A DNA stretch of 23,955 bases from JBBTRP01 sp038065125 (GCA_038065125.1 JBBTRP010000048.1:1-23955), one strand, 5' to 3'; counted from the first letter of the stretch, positions 8,092 to 14,214 are shown. The notes: generated from the sequence alone by a model not told the origin. Translations and numbers: made by a program.

Positions 8092-8123
8092 AAAAATCCT
8101 CCGACGATTGCCGGAGGATTTTT
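8092..8123. terminator. Bidirectional intrinsic terminator
   Basis: A perfect 12-bp stem AAAAATCCTCCG / CGGAGGATTTTT (8092-8103 with 8112-8123) encloses an 8-nt loop. The U-tract works on both strands. It closes the rpiB operon on the plus strand and would end the minus-strand RNA that starts near 8801. Confidence 0.85.
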
Positions 8124-8801
8124 CTTCTCTTTACCCTTGGGCTGCAAGAGGAACAGGATCTGCAGTTAGAGGCCGCAAATCGCCAAAAGGACACTCCTCG
8201 CACCGGTTGATATTCGAGGAGAGAGATGGCGCCCTCGACGGACGCCGGGTGAATATCAGATGCAAAGAATGCAATCTCTCTTACTTACGTATGAGAGGCC
8301 TCTTGCAGCCCAGGAATAAAGACCGTACAAAAACAATTCGCGGGCAGCCTTGCATATATCACGACACTGGGCCATGATACATACAAGCCTACCCGCGAAA
8401 GGTTTATTCAAAGAACGGGGAGAAATCTGGCGAGGCATGGGGTCGGCAAGAAGGGCGCTTTACGTAAATATTCACGTAATTTTGTTTTTCGCCGTCTCGC
8501 GCGGTGTCCTCCTCACCATATTTCTCACCGCACAATCAAAAAAGGTGGCACAATATTGGGGAGTTCTCTTGTGGAGGAGAGCTCAACAATACGTATCACC
8601 TTTTTTGATGGTATGGTATTGTGAATCGCCTGTGCGATTCGCAAGGGAGGCCTCTAGAACCTCCGACTGTGAATTATCCTTTTAACAATCCACAGCCAGT
8701 CTCTCTCCTCATTTGGTATGATTTGAACCCCTCTAAGGCTCAAATTCCCTTATTGTAAAGAGCTTTCTACCGGTACTGGACCGATTTGGAGCGTTGACAA
8801 C
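8093..8801 (-). ncRNA. Candidate large structured noncoding RNA, about 700 nt, family not recognised
   Basis: This 0.8-kb gap has no credible protein gene on either strand. The minus strand has a near-consensus promoter upstream (8836-8808) and an intrinsic terminator at 8123-8092. Between them lie, in transcript order: a 4-bp hairpin (8783-8771); a 9-bp hairpin (8745-8721); a 9-bp hairpin (8695-8667); GGAGG/CCTCC (8664-8646); 7 bp (8640-8623); a 13-bp stem (8609-8597 with 8547-8535); 6 bp (8531-8501); 6 bp (8479-8460); a 25-nt-arm hairpin (8397-8339); and a 14-bp helix (8312-8299 with 8151-8138) enclosing an H-type pseudoknot. Imperfect positions in the 8745, 8695 and 8397 hairpins are G-U on this strand but A-C on the other, which supports minus-strand RNA. 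I see no RNase P, tmRNA, SRP, 6S or rRNA signature. A decayed element or two separate RNAs remain possible. Confidence 0.6.
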
Positions 8802-8807
8802 TTTTAT

Positions 8808-8836
8808 AGTATACACCCCTTTTAAAAGTTTGTCAA
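8808..8836 (-). promoter_or_regulatory. Near-consensus promoter for the minus-strand RNA
   Basis: Minus strand: TTGACA at 8836-8831, a 17-bp spacer, then TATACT at 8813-8808, with predicted start near 8801. The same segment is part of a larger dyad: TTGACAA-CTTTTA at 8794-8806 mirrors TAAAAG-TTTGTCAA at 8823-8836 with one extra base. On the plus strand no -10 lies at a proper distance from the 8794 TTGACA. Confidence 0.75.
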
Positions 8837-8861
8837 GCCCCCCGCTTACATTTTTTTGAGA

Positions 8862-8892
8862 GGCAGAAAATCTGCCGAATTCATGGTAAACT
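8862..8892 (+). promoter_or_regulatory. Extended -10 promoter and small dyad upstream of rpe
   Basis: TGG-TAAACT at 8884-8892 is an extended -10 that predicts a start near 8899, six nt before the rpe ATG. No good -35 is seen. A perfect 6-bp dyad GGCAGA-aaa-TCTGCC at 8862-8876 lies where the -35 would be, so it could be an operator. Confidence 0.45.
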
Positions 8893-8904
8893 AGTCTAAA
8901 GAGT

Positions 8905-9555
8905 ATGCATCATCCCCCACCACTCCCAAACGTGATAAAGCGCCAAATAAGTCCTGCGCTGCTGGCTGCAAACAAAAAAGAGGCTCTAGCAAAGCTAGAT
9001 TTTGTAAGGAAATCCTACCCCAGGGCTCATATGCATATTGACGCGACTGACGGCAAGTTCGTACCGTCGCATTTTTGGTGTAAACCAACAAACATAGGAA
9101 AACTCGGTTTTCCACATACGTTTGAGGCGCATTTGATGACATACCATCCGGAAAAGCGTGTGGCCGCCTGGAAGCGCGCCGGGGCTTCTCGAATCGTTTT
9201 TCATTTCGAGGCGACCGACAATCCGTTGAGAGTGATTGATACCATTAAAAAACATCGTCTCGAGGCGGGCGTCGCCCTCAATCTCGAAACCGCGCCGCGC
9301 CAAATCGAATTGCTCCTCGAGAGACTCGATGCTATATTGTTTATGGCTATTGAGCCGGGCTTCGCCGGCATGCCGTTCCATCCTGAGGTCATTCCGAAAA
9401 TAGCCTTCTTCCACAAAAAGTATCCCAAAAAATTTATCATCGTCGATGGCGGCGTCTCGCTCCAGAATGCGGAAAAACTTCTCAAAGCGGGCGCACGGCA
9501 ACTCGTGTCAACAACCTTGGTCTATGGAAAAAACTTCGGTACCAAGAATCAGTAA
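8905..9555 (+). CDS. rpe: Ribulose-phosphate 3-epimerase
   Basis: 216 residues, a TIM barrel that interconverts ribulose-5-phosphate and xylulose-5-phosphate. The N-terminal strand QISPALLAA matches the family's ISPSILSAD. Metal and catalytic residues are visible as HIDATDG (His44, Asp46), EAHLM (His76) and IIVDGGV (Asp181). The phosphate-binding turns AIEPGFAGMPFHPEV and STTLVYG are present, the first diverged from the usual NPGFGGQ. The ATG at 8905 has no Shine-Dalgarno and sits 6 nt from the predicted transcription start; a GTG at 8932 is an alternative. Its 3' end overlaps the glycosyltransferase start by 32 nt. It is the first gene of the rpe-GT-tktN-tktC operon. Confidence 0.88.
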   Translation: MHHPPPLPNVIKRQISPALLAANKKEALAKLDFVRKSYPRAHMHIDATDGKFVPSHFWCKPTNIGKLGFPHTFEAHLMTYHPEKRVAAWKRAGASRIVFHFEATDNPLRVIDTIKKHRLEAGVALNLETAPRQIELLLERLDAILFMAIEPGFAGMPFHPEVIPKIAFFHKKYPKKFIIVDGGVSLQNAEKLLKAGARQLVSTTLVYGKNFGTKNQ

Positions 9556-10327
9556 GAAAATCTCTGTCATCATTCCCGCCTTCAACGAGGCGGACTACCT
9601 CCCCAAAGCGCTTGAAGCGCTCGCACGACAAACCTTTCCACGGGAGTCGTTCGAGATCATTGTCGTTGACAACGCGAGCACCGATGCGACGTGTGAGGTT
9701 GCGCGCGCGCATGGCGCGGACAGGGTCGTAACCGAGCACAAACGCGGCACCAATCAAGCTCGCCAACGCGGGCTTGAGGAGAGTCGAGGAAAAATCGTCG
9801 CGTTCCTGGACGCAGACTGTATTCCTCCCGTCGATTGGCTCGAGCGGATCTCGGCATCCCTCAATTCGCGCAAACACCCCTGCGTTGCGGTTGCCGGCGC
9901 GTACACATTCTACGACACTGATGACGAGTCGTTTTATATCATGCAAGAGATCTATCGCTGGGTCGTGATGCCCGCGCTCGGGTCCCTCATGGGACGCCTG
10001 TTGAAAAAAGGCGGCGTGGTGATTGGCGGAAATTTTGCGACCTTTCGAAAATACTTTAAAAAGCTGGGTGGCATGGATACGACCTATGAATTTTTCGGCG
10101 ATGATGCCAGTATCGCAAAACGGTTCGGCGAGCTCGGGTATGTGCACTACGACCCAAAACTTTTTGTCATGTCCTCGTATCGCCGCTTTTCGCGCGAGGG
10201 ACTTCTCAAAACAAACATCCAATACACCAAAAATTACTTTAAGGTCATGTTCGAAGGAGACCTGAAACGCCAAAACGAAAAAATCAAGGAGATCACTGGA
10301 GCGGTCATCTCGCTCCTGGAGCGATAA
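9524..10327 (+). CDS. Family 2 glycosyltransferase
   Basis: 267 residues from the ATG at 9524. An in-frame ATG at 9446 only adds sequence that shadows rpe. GT-A fold motifs: ISVIIPAFNEADYLPKAL (13-30), VVDNASTDAT (48-57), the metal-binding LDAD (95-98), and GGMDTTYEFFGDDASIAKRF (182-201) with the GDD acceptor-site acidic motif. No membrane segment is evident except a hydrophobic stretch near 146-160 (WVVMPALGSLMGRLL). It should transfer a sugar from a nucleotide-sugar donor in surface glycan or lipid synthesis; donor and acceptor cannot be read from the sequence. It sits between rpe and tktN with a 32-nt overlap and a 1-nt gap, so it is co-translated with pentose phosphate enzymes, an odd but clear arrangement. 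Confidence 0.85.
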   Translation: MEKTSVPRISKKISVIIPAFNEADYLPKALEALARQTFPRESFEIIVVDNASTDATCEVARAHGADRVVTEHKRGTNQARQRGLEESRGKIVAFLDADCIPPVDWLERISASLNSRKHPCVAVAGAYTFYDTDDESFYIMQEIYRWVVMPALGSLMGRLLKKGGVVIGGNFATFRKYFKKLGGMDTTYEFFGDDASIAKRFGELGYVHYDPKLFVMSSYRRFSREGLLKTNIQYTKNYFKVMFEGDLKRQNEKIKEITGAVISLLER

Positions 10328-10328
10328 C

Positions 10329-11186
10329 ATGCTCATTCATGAGGCAAAAATAAAGCGCCTGGAGCGCATGGCAAACACCATCCGGCAAGATATTGTCGGC
10401 ATGCTTGTGGCGGCAGGGTCGGGACATTCGGCAGGACCCTTGGGTATGGCGGATGTGTTCACGGCGCTTTATTTTCATATCCTCCACCACAAGCCAAAAA
10501 GTCCTTCTTGGACCGAGCGTGATCGGCTCGTGCTCTCCTGCGGACACATCTGCCCGGTGCGCTATGCGAGCATGGCTCGCGCGGGATACTTTCCCCTCAA
10601 AACGCTAAAAGACCTCCGCAGCTTTGGGTCGCCCCTACAAGGACATCCTGAACTTGGTCGCCTCCCCGGCATTGAGTCTACCAGCGGCCCGCTGGGACAG
10701 GGCTCATCGATTGCCGTCGGCATGGCCCTTGCCGCACAGATGGATGCGGCTGCGTGGCGCGTGTATGCGGTGCTCTCCGACGGCGAACATCAGGAAGGAC
10801 AGGTGTGGGAGGCGGTCATGTTTGCGGCAAACAAGAATCTTTCCAATCTCACGTTTCTAGTTGACCGTAATAATATCCAGATTGACGGGCCGACTGAAAC
10901 GGTGATGCCGCTGGAACCGCTTGGCGCAAAGTATGTCGCGTTCGGGTGGCACGTCATTGAGATCGACGGACACAACATCAGAGAAATCGTCGAGGCGTGC
11001 GAGGAGGCAAAACACGTCTCGGAGAAACCGACCGTCGTCATCTGCCATACCGTGCCGGGACGAGGCGTACACTTCATGGAGCACAACTTCCTCTGGCACG
11101 GTATCCCTCCCAATGCCGATCAGGCACGCGAGGCGCTCGGGAGCTTGCGCACCCTGCGTGGGAAAATAACCTCCGAACATGAGTAA
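10329..11186 (+). CDS. tktN: Transketolase N-terminal subunit
   Basis: 285 residues, the thiamine-diphosphate-binding half of transketolase as a separate polypeptide. Motifs: GSGHSAGPLGMAD (31-42, His33), GHPE (His106), STSGPLGQG (118-125), and the ThDP/metal motif SDGEHQEGQVWEA...DRNNIQIDG (150-187; Asp151 and Asn181/182). It moves two-carbon ketol units between sugar phosphates when paired with the C-terminal subunit. GGAG lies 7 nt before the ATG, inside the end of the glycosyltransferase gene, and the ATG follows that gene's TAA by 1 nt. Its own stop overlaps the tktC ATG by 8 nt, ensuring equal synthesis of both halves. Confidence 0.92.
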   Translation: MLIHEAKIKRLERMANTIRQDIVGMLVAAGSGHSAGPLGMADVFTALYFHILHHKPKSPSWTERDRLVLSCGHICPVRYASMARAGYFPLKTLKDLRSFGSPLQGHPELGRLPGIESTSGPLGQGSSIAVGMALAAQMDAAAWRVYAVLSDGEHQEGQVWEAVMFAANKNLSNLTFLVDRNNIQIDGPTETVMPLEPLGAKYVAFGWHVIEIDGHNIREIVEACEEAKHVSEKPTVVICHTVPGRGVHFMEHNFLWHGIPPNADQAREALGSLRTLRGKITSEHE

Positions 11187-12159
11187 AAATACCACTCTCA
11201 ATCAGAAATTGTTTTCACCAGACGTTGAACTCATCCCGACGCGCAACGGCTACGGCGATGGGCTGCTTGAATTGGGAAAAGCAAATCCCGCCGTTGTGGT
11301 GCTCACCGGGGACCTTGCCGAATCTACGCGCGTTCTCCCATTTTCCAAGGCCTATCCCGATCGCTTCATCGAGTGTGGGGTTGCCGAGCAAAACATGGCC
11401 GGTATTGCAGCGGGGCTTGCACTGTCCGGAAAAATTCCGTTCATATCAAGTTACGCGGTGTTCTCTCCCGGCCGCAGCTGGGATCAGGTGCGGGTGAGTA
11501 TCTGTATCAATCGTGCGAATGTAAAGATTGCTGGGGCGCACACGGGTGTCTCGGTCGGTCCTGATGGTGCGACACACCAAGCACTTGAAGATATCGCGAT
11601 CATGCGGACTTTGCCGAACATGACCGTCATTGCGCCGTGCGATTACGAGGAGACCAGGAAAGCGACTCGCGCAGCGGCAGCCATCAGCGGGCCGGTGTAT
11701 TTCCGCTTCGGACGAGAAAAAACTCCCGTGATCACGACACCAAAAACACCCTTTGCCATCGGGCGCGCAGAGGTGTTCCAGGGAGGTTCTGACGTCACCA
11801 TTTTTGCCTGCGGGCCACTGTTATATGAAGCGCTTATCACGGCGCGCGACCTTACCAAAGCAGGCGTCTCATGCGAGGTCATCAATAATCACACCATCAA
11901 GCCGTTGGACGTAAAAACGATTCTCGCGTCAGTAAAAAAAACGCGCTGCGCTGTCACCGTAGAAGAACATCAAATCATGGGTGGCATGGGAAGTGCGGTC
12001 TGCGAGCTCCTCGGCGGACGTTTTCCTGTTCCCGTTGAAATGGTCGGCATGCACGACTCATTCGGCGAGTCGGGAACGCCCGCACAGCTTCTAAAAAAAT
12101 ACAGCATGACGCGCAAAGAAATAAAAGCCTCAGTGAAAAAGGTGCTGACAAGAAAGTAA
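11179..12159 (+). CDS. tktC: Transketolase C-terminal subunit
   Basis: 326 residues, containing the pyrimidine-binding and C-terminal domains of transketolase. The catalytic Glu is in ECGVAEQNMAG (Glu70), followed by AAGLALSGKIPFISSYAVF. HTGVSVGPDGATHQALEDIAIMR is a family hallmark, as is PVYFRFGREKTP. The C-terminal domain ends with TVEEHQIMGGMGSAV and SFGESGTPAQLL. With TktN it makes the working enzyme, probably a heterotetramer. The start overlaps tktN by 8 nt without its own Shine-Dalgarno. It is the last gene of the operon. No transaldolase gene is found alongside, so the full non-oxidative branch cannot be confirmed from this window. Confidence 0.92.
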   Translation: MSKNTTLNQKLFSPDVELIPTRNGYGDGLLELGKANPAVVVLTGDLAESTRVLPFSKAYPDRFIECGVAEQNMAGIAAGLALSGKIPFISSYAVFSPGRSWDQVRVSICINRANVKIAGAHTGVSVGPDGATHQALEDIAIMRTLPNMTVIAPCDYEETRKATRAAAAISGPVYFRFGREKTPVITTPKTPFAIGRAEVFQGGSDVTIFACGPLLYEALITARDLTKAGVSCEVINNHTIKPLDVKTILASVKKTRCAVTVEEHQIMGGMGSAVCELLGGRFPVPVEMVGMHDSFGESGTPAQLLKKYSMTRKEIKASVKKVLTRK

Positions 12160-12201
12160 ACGGCAAACGTAGATGATAGTATCAATTTGTACGTTCGCCG
12201 T
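12160..12201. repeat. 12-bp inverted repeat between tktC and the HNH gene
   Basis: Arms 12160-12171 and 12190-12201 (ACGGCAAACGTA / TACGTTCGCCGT) match at 11 of 12 positions. The odd pair is A-C on the plus strand and G-U on the minus strand. It starts right after the tktC stop and its right arm overlaps the -35 of the HNH promoter. There is no T-run, so it is a weak terminator at best; an operator or mRNA end-stabiliser is possible. Confidence 0.55.
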
Positions 12202-12215
12202 AAATCTGCTATAGT
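12187..12215 (+). promoter_or_regulatory. Promoter predicting a leaderless HNH mRNA
   Basis: -35 TTGTAC (12187-12192), 17-bp spacer, extended -10 TGC-TATAGT (12207-12215). The predicted start is 12222, the first base of the HNH ATG. The transcript would also run into tRNA-Leu 10 nt after the HNH stop. Confidence 0.65.
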
Positions 12216-12221
12216 TAAAGG

Positions 12222-12695
12222 ATGAAAAAAAGAAAGTGGACAGAAGAAAACTTATTTCGATCGGCAGCACAAGTAAAAAGCAAAAGGCAACTACTCTCAT
12301 GTTTGGGTCTCAAAGAGGCTGGCGGGAACTATGCCCAGTTGCATAAATATCTTGCTCAATACTCAGTAGATATTAGTCATTTTACCGGGCGAGGCTGGAG
12401 CAAAGGTCTCAGGGGAATCGGAAAACCTCGGCTTTCGCTAAAGGATATCCTGGTCAAAAAAAGTACGTTTCAAAGTTATAAGCTAAAAAAACGACTTATT
12501 GCAGCAGGAATAAAAAATGGTGCATGCGAAGAATGTGGTTGGGCAAAAATGTCACCGGATGGAAGAACCCCACTTGAACTCGACCATATTAATGGAGATA
12601 GTATGGATAACCGTTTAGATAACTTGCGCGTTTTATGTCCGAATTGTCATAGCTTAAAACCAACGCATCGCGGAAGAAACAGACGAAAAAAATAA
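12222..12695 (+). CDS. HNH endonuclease, free-standing
   Basis: 157 residues. The C-terminal HNH/zinc module is complete: CEECG (Cys102, Cys105), LELDHINGD (Asp121, His122), NRLDNLRVLCPNCH (Asn134, Cys139, Cys142, His143). It should nick or cut DNA using a metal ion. The N-terminal half (SKRQLLSCLGLKEAGGNYAQLHKYLAQYSVDISHF) is the helical DNA-recognition part common in phage and mobile HNH proteins. The C-terminus is very basic (THRGRNRRKK). The gene is clearly more AT-rich than the transketolase genes before it, suggesting recent acquisition. It sits 10 nt upstream of a tRNA gene, a typical target region. The AAAGG directly touching the ATG is too close to act as a ribosome site; the promoter predicts a leaderless mRNA. 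Confidence 0.87.
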   Translation: MKKRKWTEENLFRSAAQVKSKRQLLSCLGLKEAGGNYAQLHKYLAQYSVDISHFTGRGWSKGLRGIGKPRLSLKDILVKKSTFQSYKLKKRLIAAGIKNGACEECGWAKMSPDGRTPLELDHINGDSMDNRLDNLRVLCPNCHSLKPTHRGRNRRKK

Positions 12696-12701
12696 TAATA
12701 A

Positions 12702-13487
12702 TCACGCCCGGGTGGAGAAACTGGTAAACTCACGAAACTTAAAATTTCGTGCCGCAAGGCTTGCGGGTTCGAGTCCCGCCCCGGGCACCAATAAGGAATC
12801 CGGTGTGACGATCGTGCCGGTAAAGGGTTTGTCTACAAGAAAATTCTCGAGGTTTTGCATGTGAGCGCCGTTCATGATCGCAACGGTCATGTCGGCTTTT
12901 TGAGCGGCGGCGGCGGCAATGGGATCAAAGGGGGCATTGAGACCCGGATCCCATTTTTTGGGGAGCAAGCGCCTGAATTTTTTCCAGGTGATTTCGTGAA
13001 TGGGCTTAGCGTCCGGAAATTTTTTTGGATCTTTTGTGTACACGTAATCGATGTTTGAAAGATTCACCAAGGTCTTTGCACCGTGATTCTTTGCGAACAG
13101 GACCGCATCATAGTCGGTCGAGCAGCCGGGCTTCCAGCCGGCAGTTACCAGCATGGGCTCCTTGAATCGAGCGGGACGATGCGGGTCTTTAACGATTTCG
13201 GCATGCGCCCAGCCTTTAAAAATGGTGCGCAAAAGATGCGCATTTAGTCGCGTGGTGTGAATACCCAACCAATCGAGATCTTCCTTACTGACCCGAACGA
13301 CCGACTCGGCAGCGGCATTATAGCGCCGACACGTCTTTCCTCCGCCCGCAATGACCACAAACCGCGCTCCTTTTTTCATGTGACTCACCAGTAGGGCGCG
13401 CAGCTTCTTTAAAAACACCGTATCGATTCCATCAGGCACGATCAGCGACCCGCCGATTGAAATGATGATTGTCTTATTTTTTTTCAT
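12702..13487 (-). CDS. pyrH: UMP kinase (amino acid kinase family, archaeal-like), reading through antisense tRNA-Leu
   Basis: 261 residues from the ATG at 13487; an upstream ATG at 13523 lies outside the predicted mRNA. UMP kinase phosphorylates UMP to UDP with ATP. Motifs: IISIGGSLIVPDG, VVIAGGGKTCRRY, DWLGIHTTRLNAHLL, STDYDAVLFAKNHGAKTLVNLSNIDYVYTKDPK and FDPIAAAAAQK. The pattern resembles archaeal PyrH (IGI-x-x-TR-x-NA-x-LL) more than the classical proteobacterial enzyme. The domain is complete by about residue 230 (FTGTIV), but no stop follows. The last 28 or so residues (GAGLEPASLAARN and on) are the exact antisense translation of tRNA-Leu, ending at a TGA just past it. The tail is thus accidental or newly acquired. 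The -10 TATAGT lies 7 nt before the ATG. Confidence 0.85.
   Translation of the reverse strand: MKKNKTIIISIGGSLIVPDGIDTVFLKKLRALLVSHMKKGARFVVIAGGGKTCRRYNAAAESVVRVSKEDLDWLGIHTTRLNAHLLRTIFKGWAHAEIVKDPHRPARFKEPMLVTAGWKPGCSTDYDAVLFAKNHGAKTLVNLSNIDYVYTKDPKKFPDAKPIHEITWKKFRRLLPKKWDPGLNAPFDPIAAAAAQKADMTVAIMNGAHMQNLENFLVDKPFTGTIVTPDSLLVPGAGLEPASLAARNFKFREFTSFSTRA
12706..12790 (+). tRNA. tRNA-Leu, anticodon UAA, CCA encoded
   Basis: 85 nt. The acceptor stem GCCCGGG pairs with CCCGGGC (12780-12786), followed by A-CCA. The D-arm is GAG/CTC, the anticodon arm CGAAA-CTTAAAA-TTTCG gives anticodon TAA, and the long class II variable arm is TGCCGCAAGGCTT. The T-arm GCGGG-TTCGAGT-CCCGC is perfect. The gene lies 10 nt after the HNH stop with no clear own promoter, and entirely on the antisense of the UMP kinase reading frame. 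Confidence 0.95.
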
Positions 13488-13494
13488 ACACCTT

Positions 13495-13545
13495 ACTATA
13501 CCGTGTCTGTCCCTGATGGACAAGTCGCGGGTTCTGTGTTAGTCT
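13495..13545. promoter_or_regulatory. Divergent promoters with overlapping -35 boxes (pyrH / unknown gene)
   Basis: Minus strand: -35 TTGTCC (13523-13518), 17-bp spacer, -10 TATAGT (13500-13495), start at or 1 nt before the pyrH ATG. Plus strand: -35 TGGACA (13517-13522), 17-bp spacer, extended -10 TGT-TAGTCT (13537-13545), start near 13552. The minus promoter is good and the plus -10 is weak. The shared -35 core mirrors the arrangement at 5554-5560. Confidence 0.5.
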
Positions 13546-13598
13546 CCAAAACGCATACGCGGAACGCATCCGCATCCTCGAGAGGGAGAGCAAGCTCC

Positions 13599-14192
13599 AT
13601 GGTAACCGTCACCTACGCCCGTCGCGACCTCCCCGAGGCGTTGCGGAGCGACAAGCACGCCGCCTGGTTCTTTGGCAACGCGACCGGACAGGCCGGCACG
13701 TTCATCATCAAGGATGAACCGATTATCCTCGATGGAGAGGAGATCCCTCTTGATGATGACGAGCCCCTAACGAAGGACGAGGGGGTCACCTTCTTCCTGG
13801 TGCAGCAGAGCGGGATGCCGAATGTCCCCTGGTTTCTCGGGTATGTGATCCTACCCGACGGGAAACGGTTTGTATTCCTCTCCGACGCGATTCCCGAGGA
13901 GTTCCGGCCCTTCATGGCTTGGCACGAGTCAAAATGCAGGGCGCGGGAGTTTCCGGACTGCGAGTACGCGTGCTATGCGGTCATGGAGGAGGAGTTCATG
14001 CTCGCGGGCAGCCACTTGCGGACCGAGGATCTCTACGACCGGTACGTCAAGGAGCGGACCGCGCACTACGCGCATCTTGTGCGCTACATGCGTGCAAATG
14101 CCGACCTCTACGCCGACATGCTGCCGGCGGCGGAGTACTCGCTTGCGCAACTCAACCACTGGCTCGCGCAGGTGAACATGCACCCGGTCTAA
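13599..14192 (+). CDS. Protein of unknown function, 197 residues
   Basis: I do not recognise a family. The frame is open from 13503, but AGGGAG about 10 nt upstream and the predicted transcript start near 13552 favour the ATG at 13599. The N-terminal half is beta-rich (TFIIKDEPIILDGEEIPLDDDEPL, then VTFFLVQQSG and LGYVILPDGKRFVFLSD). The C-terminal half is helical and contains AWHESKC, EFPDCEYACYAVMEEEF and HYAHLVRYMRANADLYADML. The His/Glu/Cys residues could bind a metal, but that is a guess. There is no signal peptide or membrane segment. It is a single-gene unit with its own terminator, and its GC-rich codon use fits the surrounding core genes rather than the AT-rich HNH gene. Confidence 0.75.
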   Translation: MVTVTYARRDLPEALRSDKHAAWFFGNATGQAGTFIIKDEPIILDGEEIPLDDDEPLTKDEGVTFFLVQQSGMPNVPWFLGYVILPDGKRFVFLSDAIPEEFRPFMAWHESKCRAREFPDCEYACYAVMEEEFMLAGSHLRTEDLYDRYVKERTAHYAHLVRYMRANADLYADMLPAAEYSLAQLNHWLAQVNMHPV

Positions 14193-14214
14193 TCGACGAG
14201 GACCAACTATCAAA

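Noticed and set aside
8350..8685. 111-residue plus-strand ORF in the noncoding gap
   Set aside because: The composition is not protein-like, it lacks a ribosome site and domain, and it covers the RNA hairpins.
8705..8790. tRNA-like look of the minus strand (GGTTCAAAT, a GGTAGA-like D-arm, TACCA)
   Set aside because: No acceptor stem closes, the supposed T-stem does not pair, and no 7-nt anticodon loop with a proper stem exists. The GGTTCAAAT pairs instead in a 9-bp hairpin with ATTTGAGCC.
9482..10336. 284-residue minus-strand ORF
   Set aside because: It is the antisense shadow of the glycosyltransferase gene, which has clear GT2 motifs.
12775..12790. att site at the tRNA-Leu 3' end
   Set aside because: No second copy of the tRNA 3' end was found in the window, and the HNH gene lies on the 5' side, so integration at the tRNA end is not supported.
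13503..13598. Earlier ATG for the unknown plus-strand protein
   Set aside because: It overlaps the promoter elements, has no ribosome site, and its composition is Ser/Arg-rich, unlike the downstream protein.
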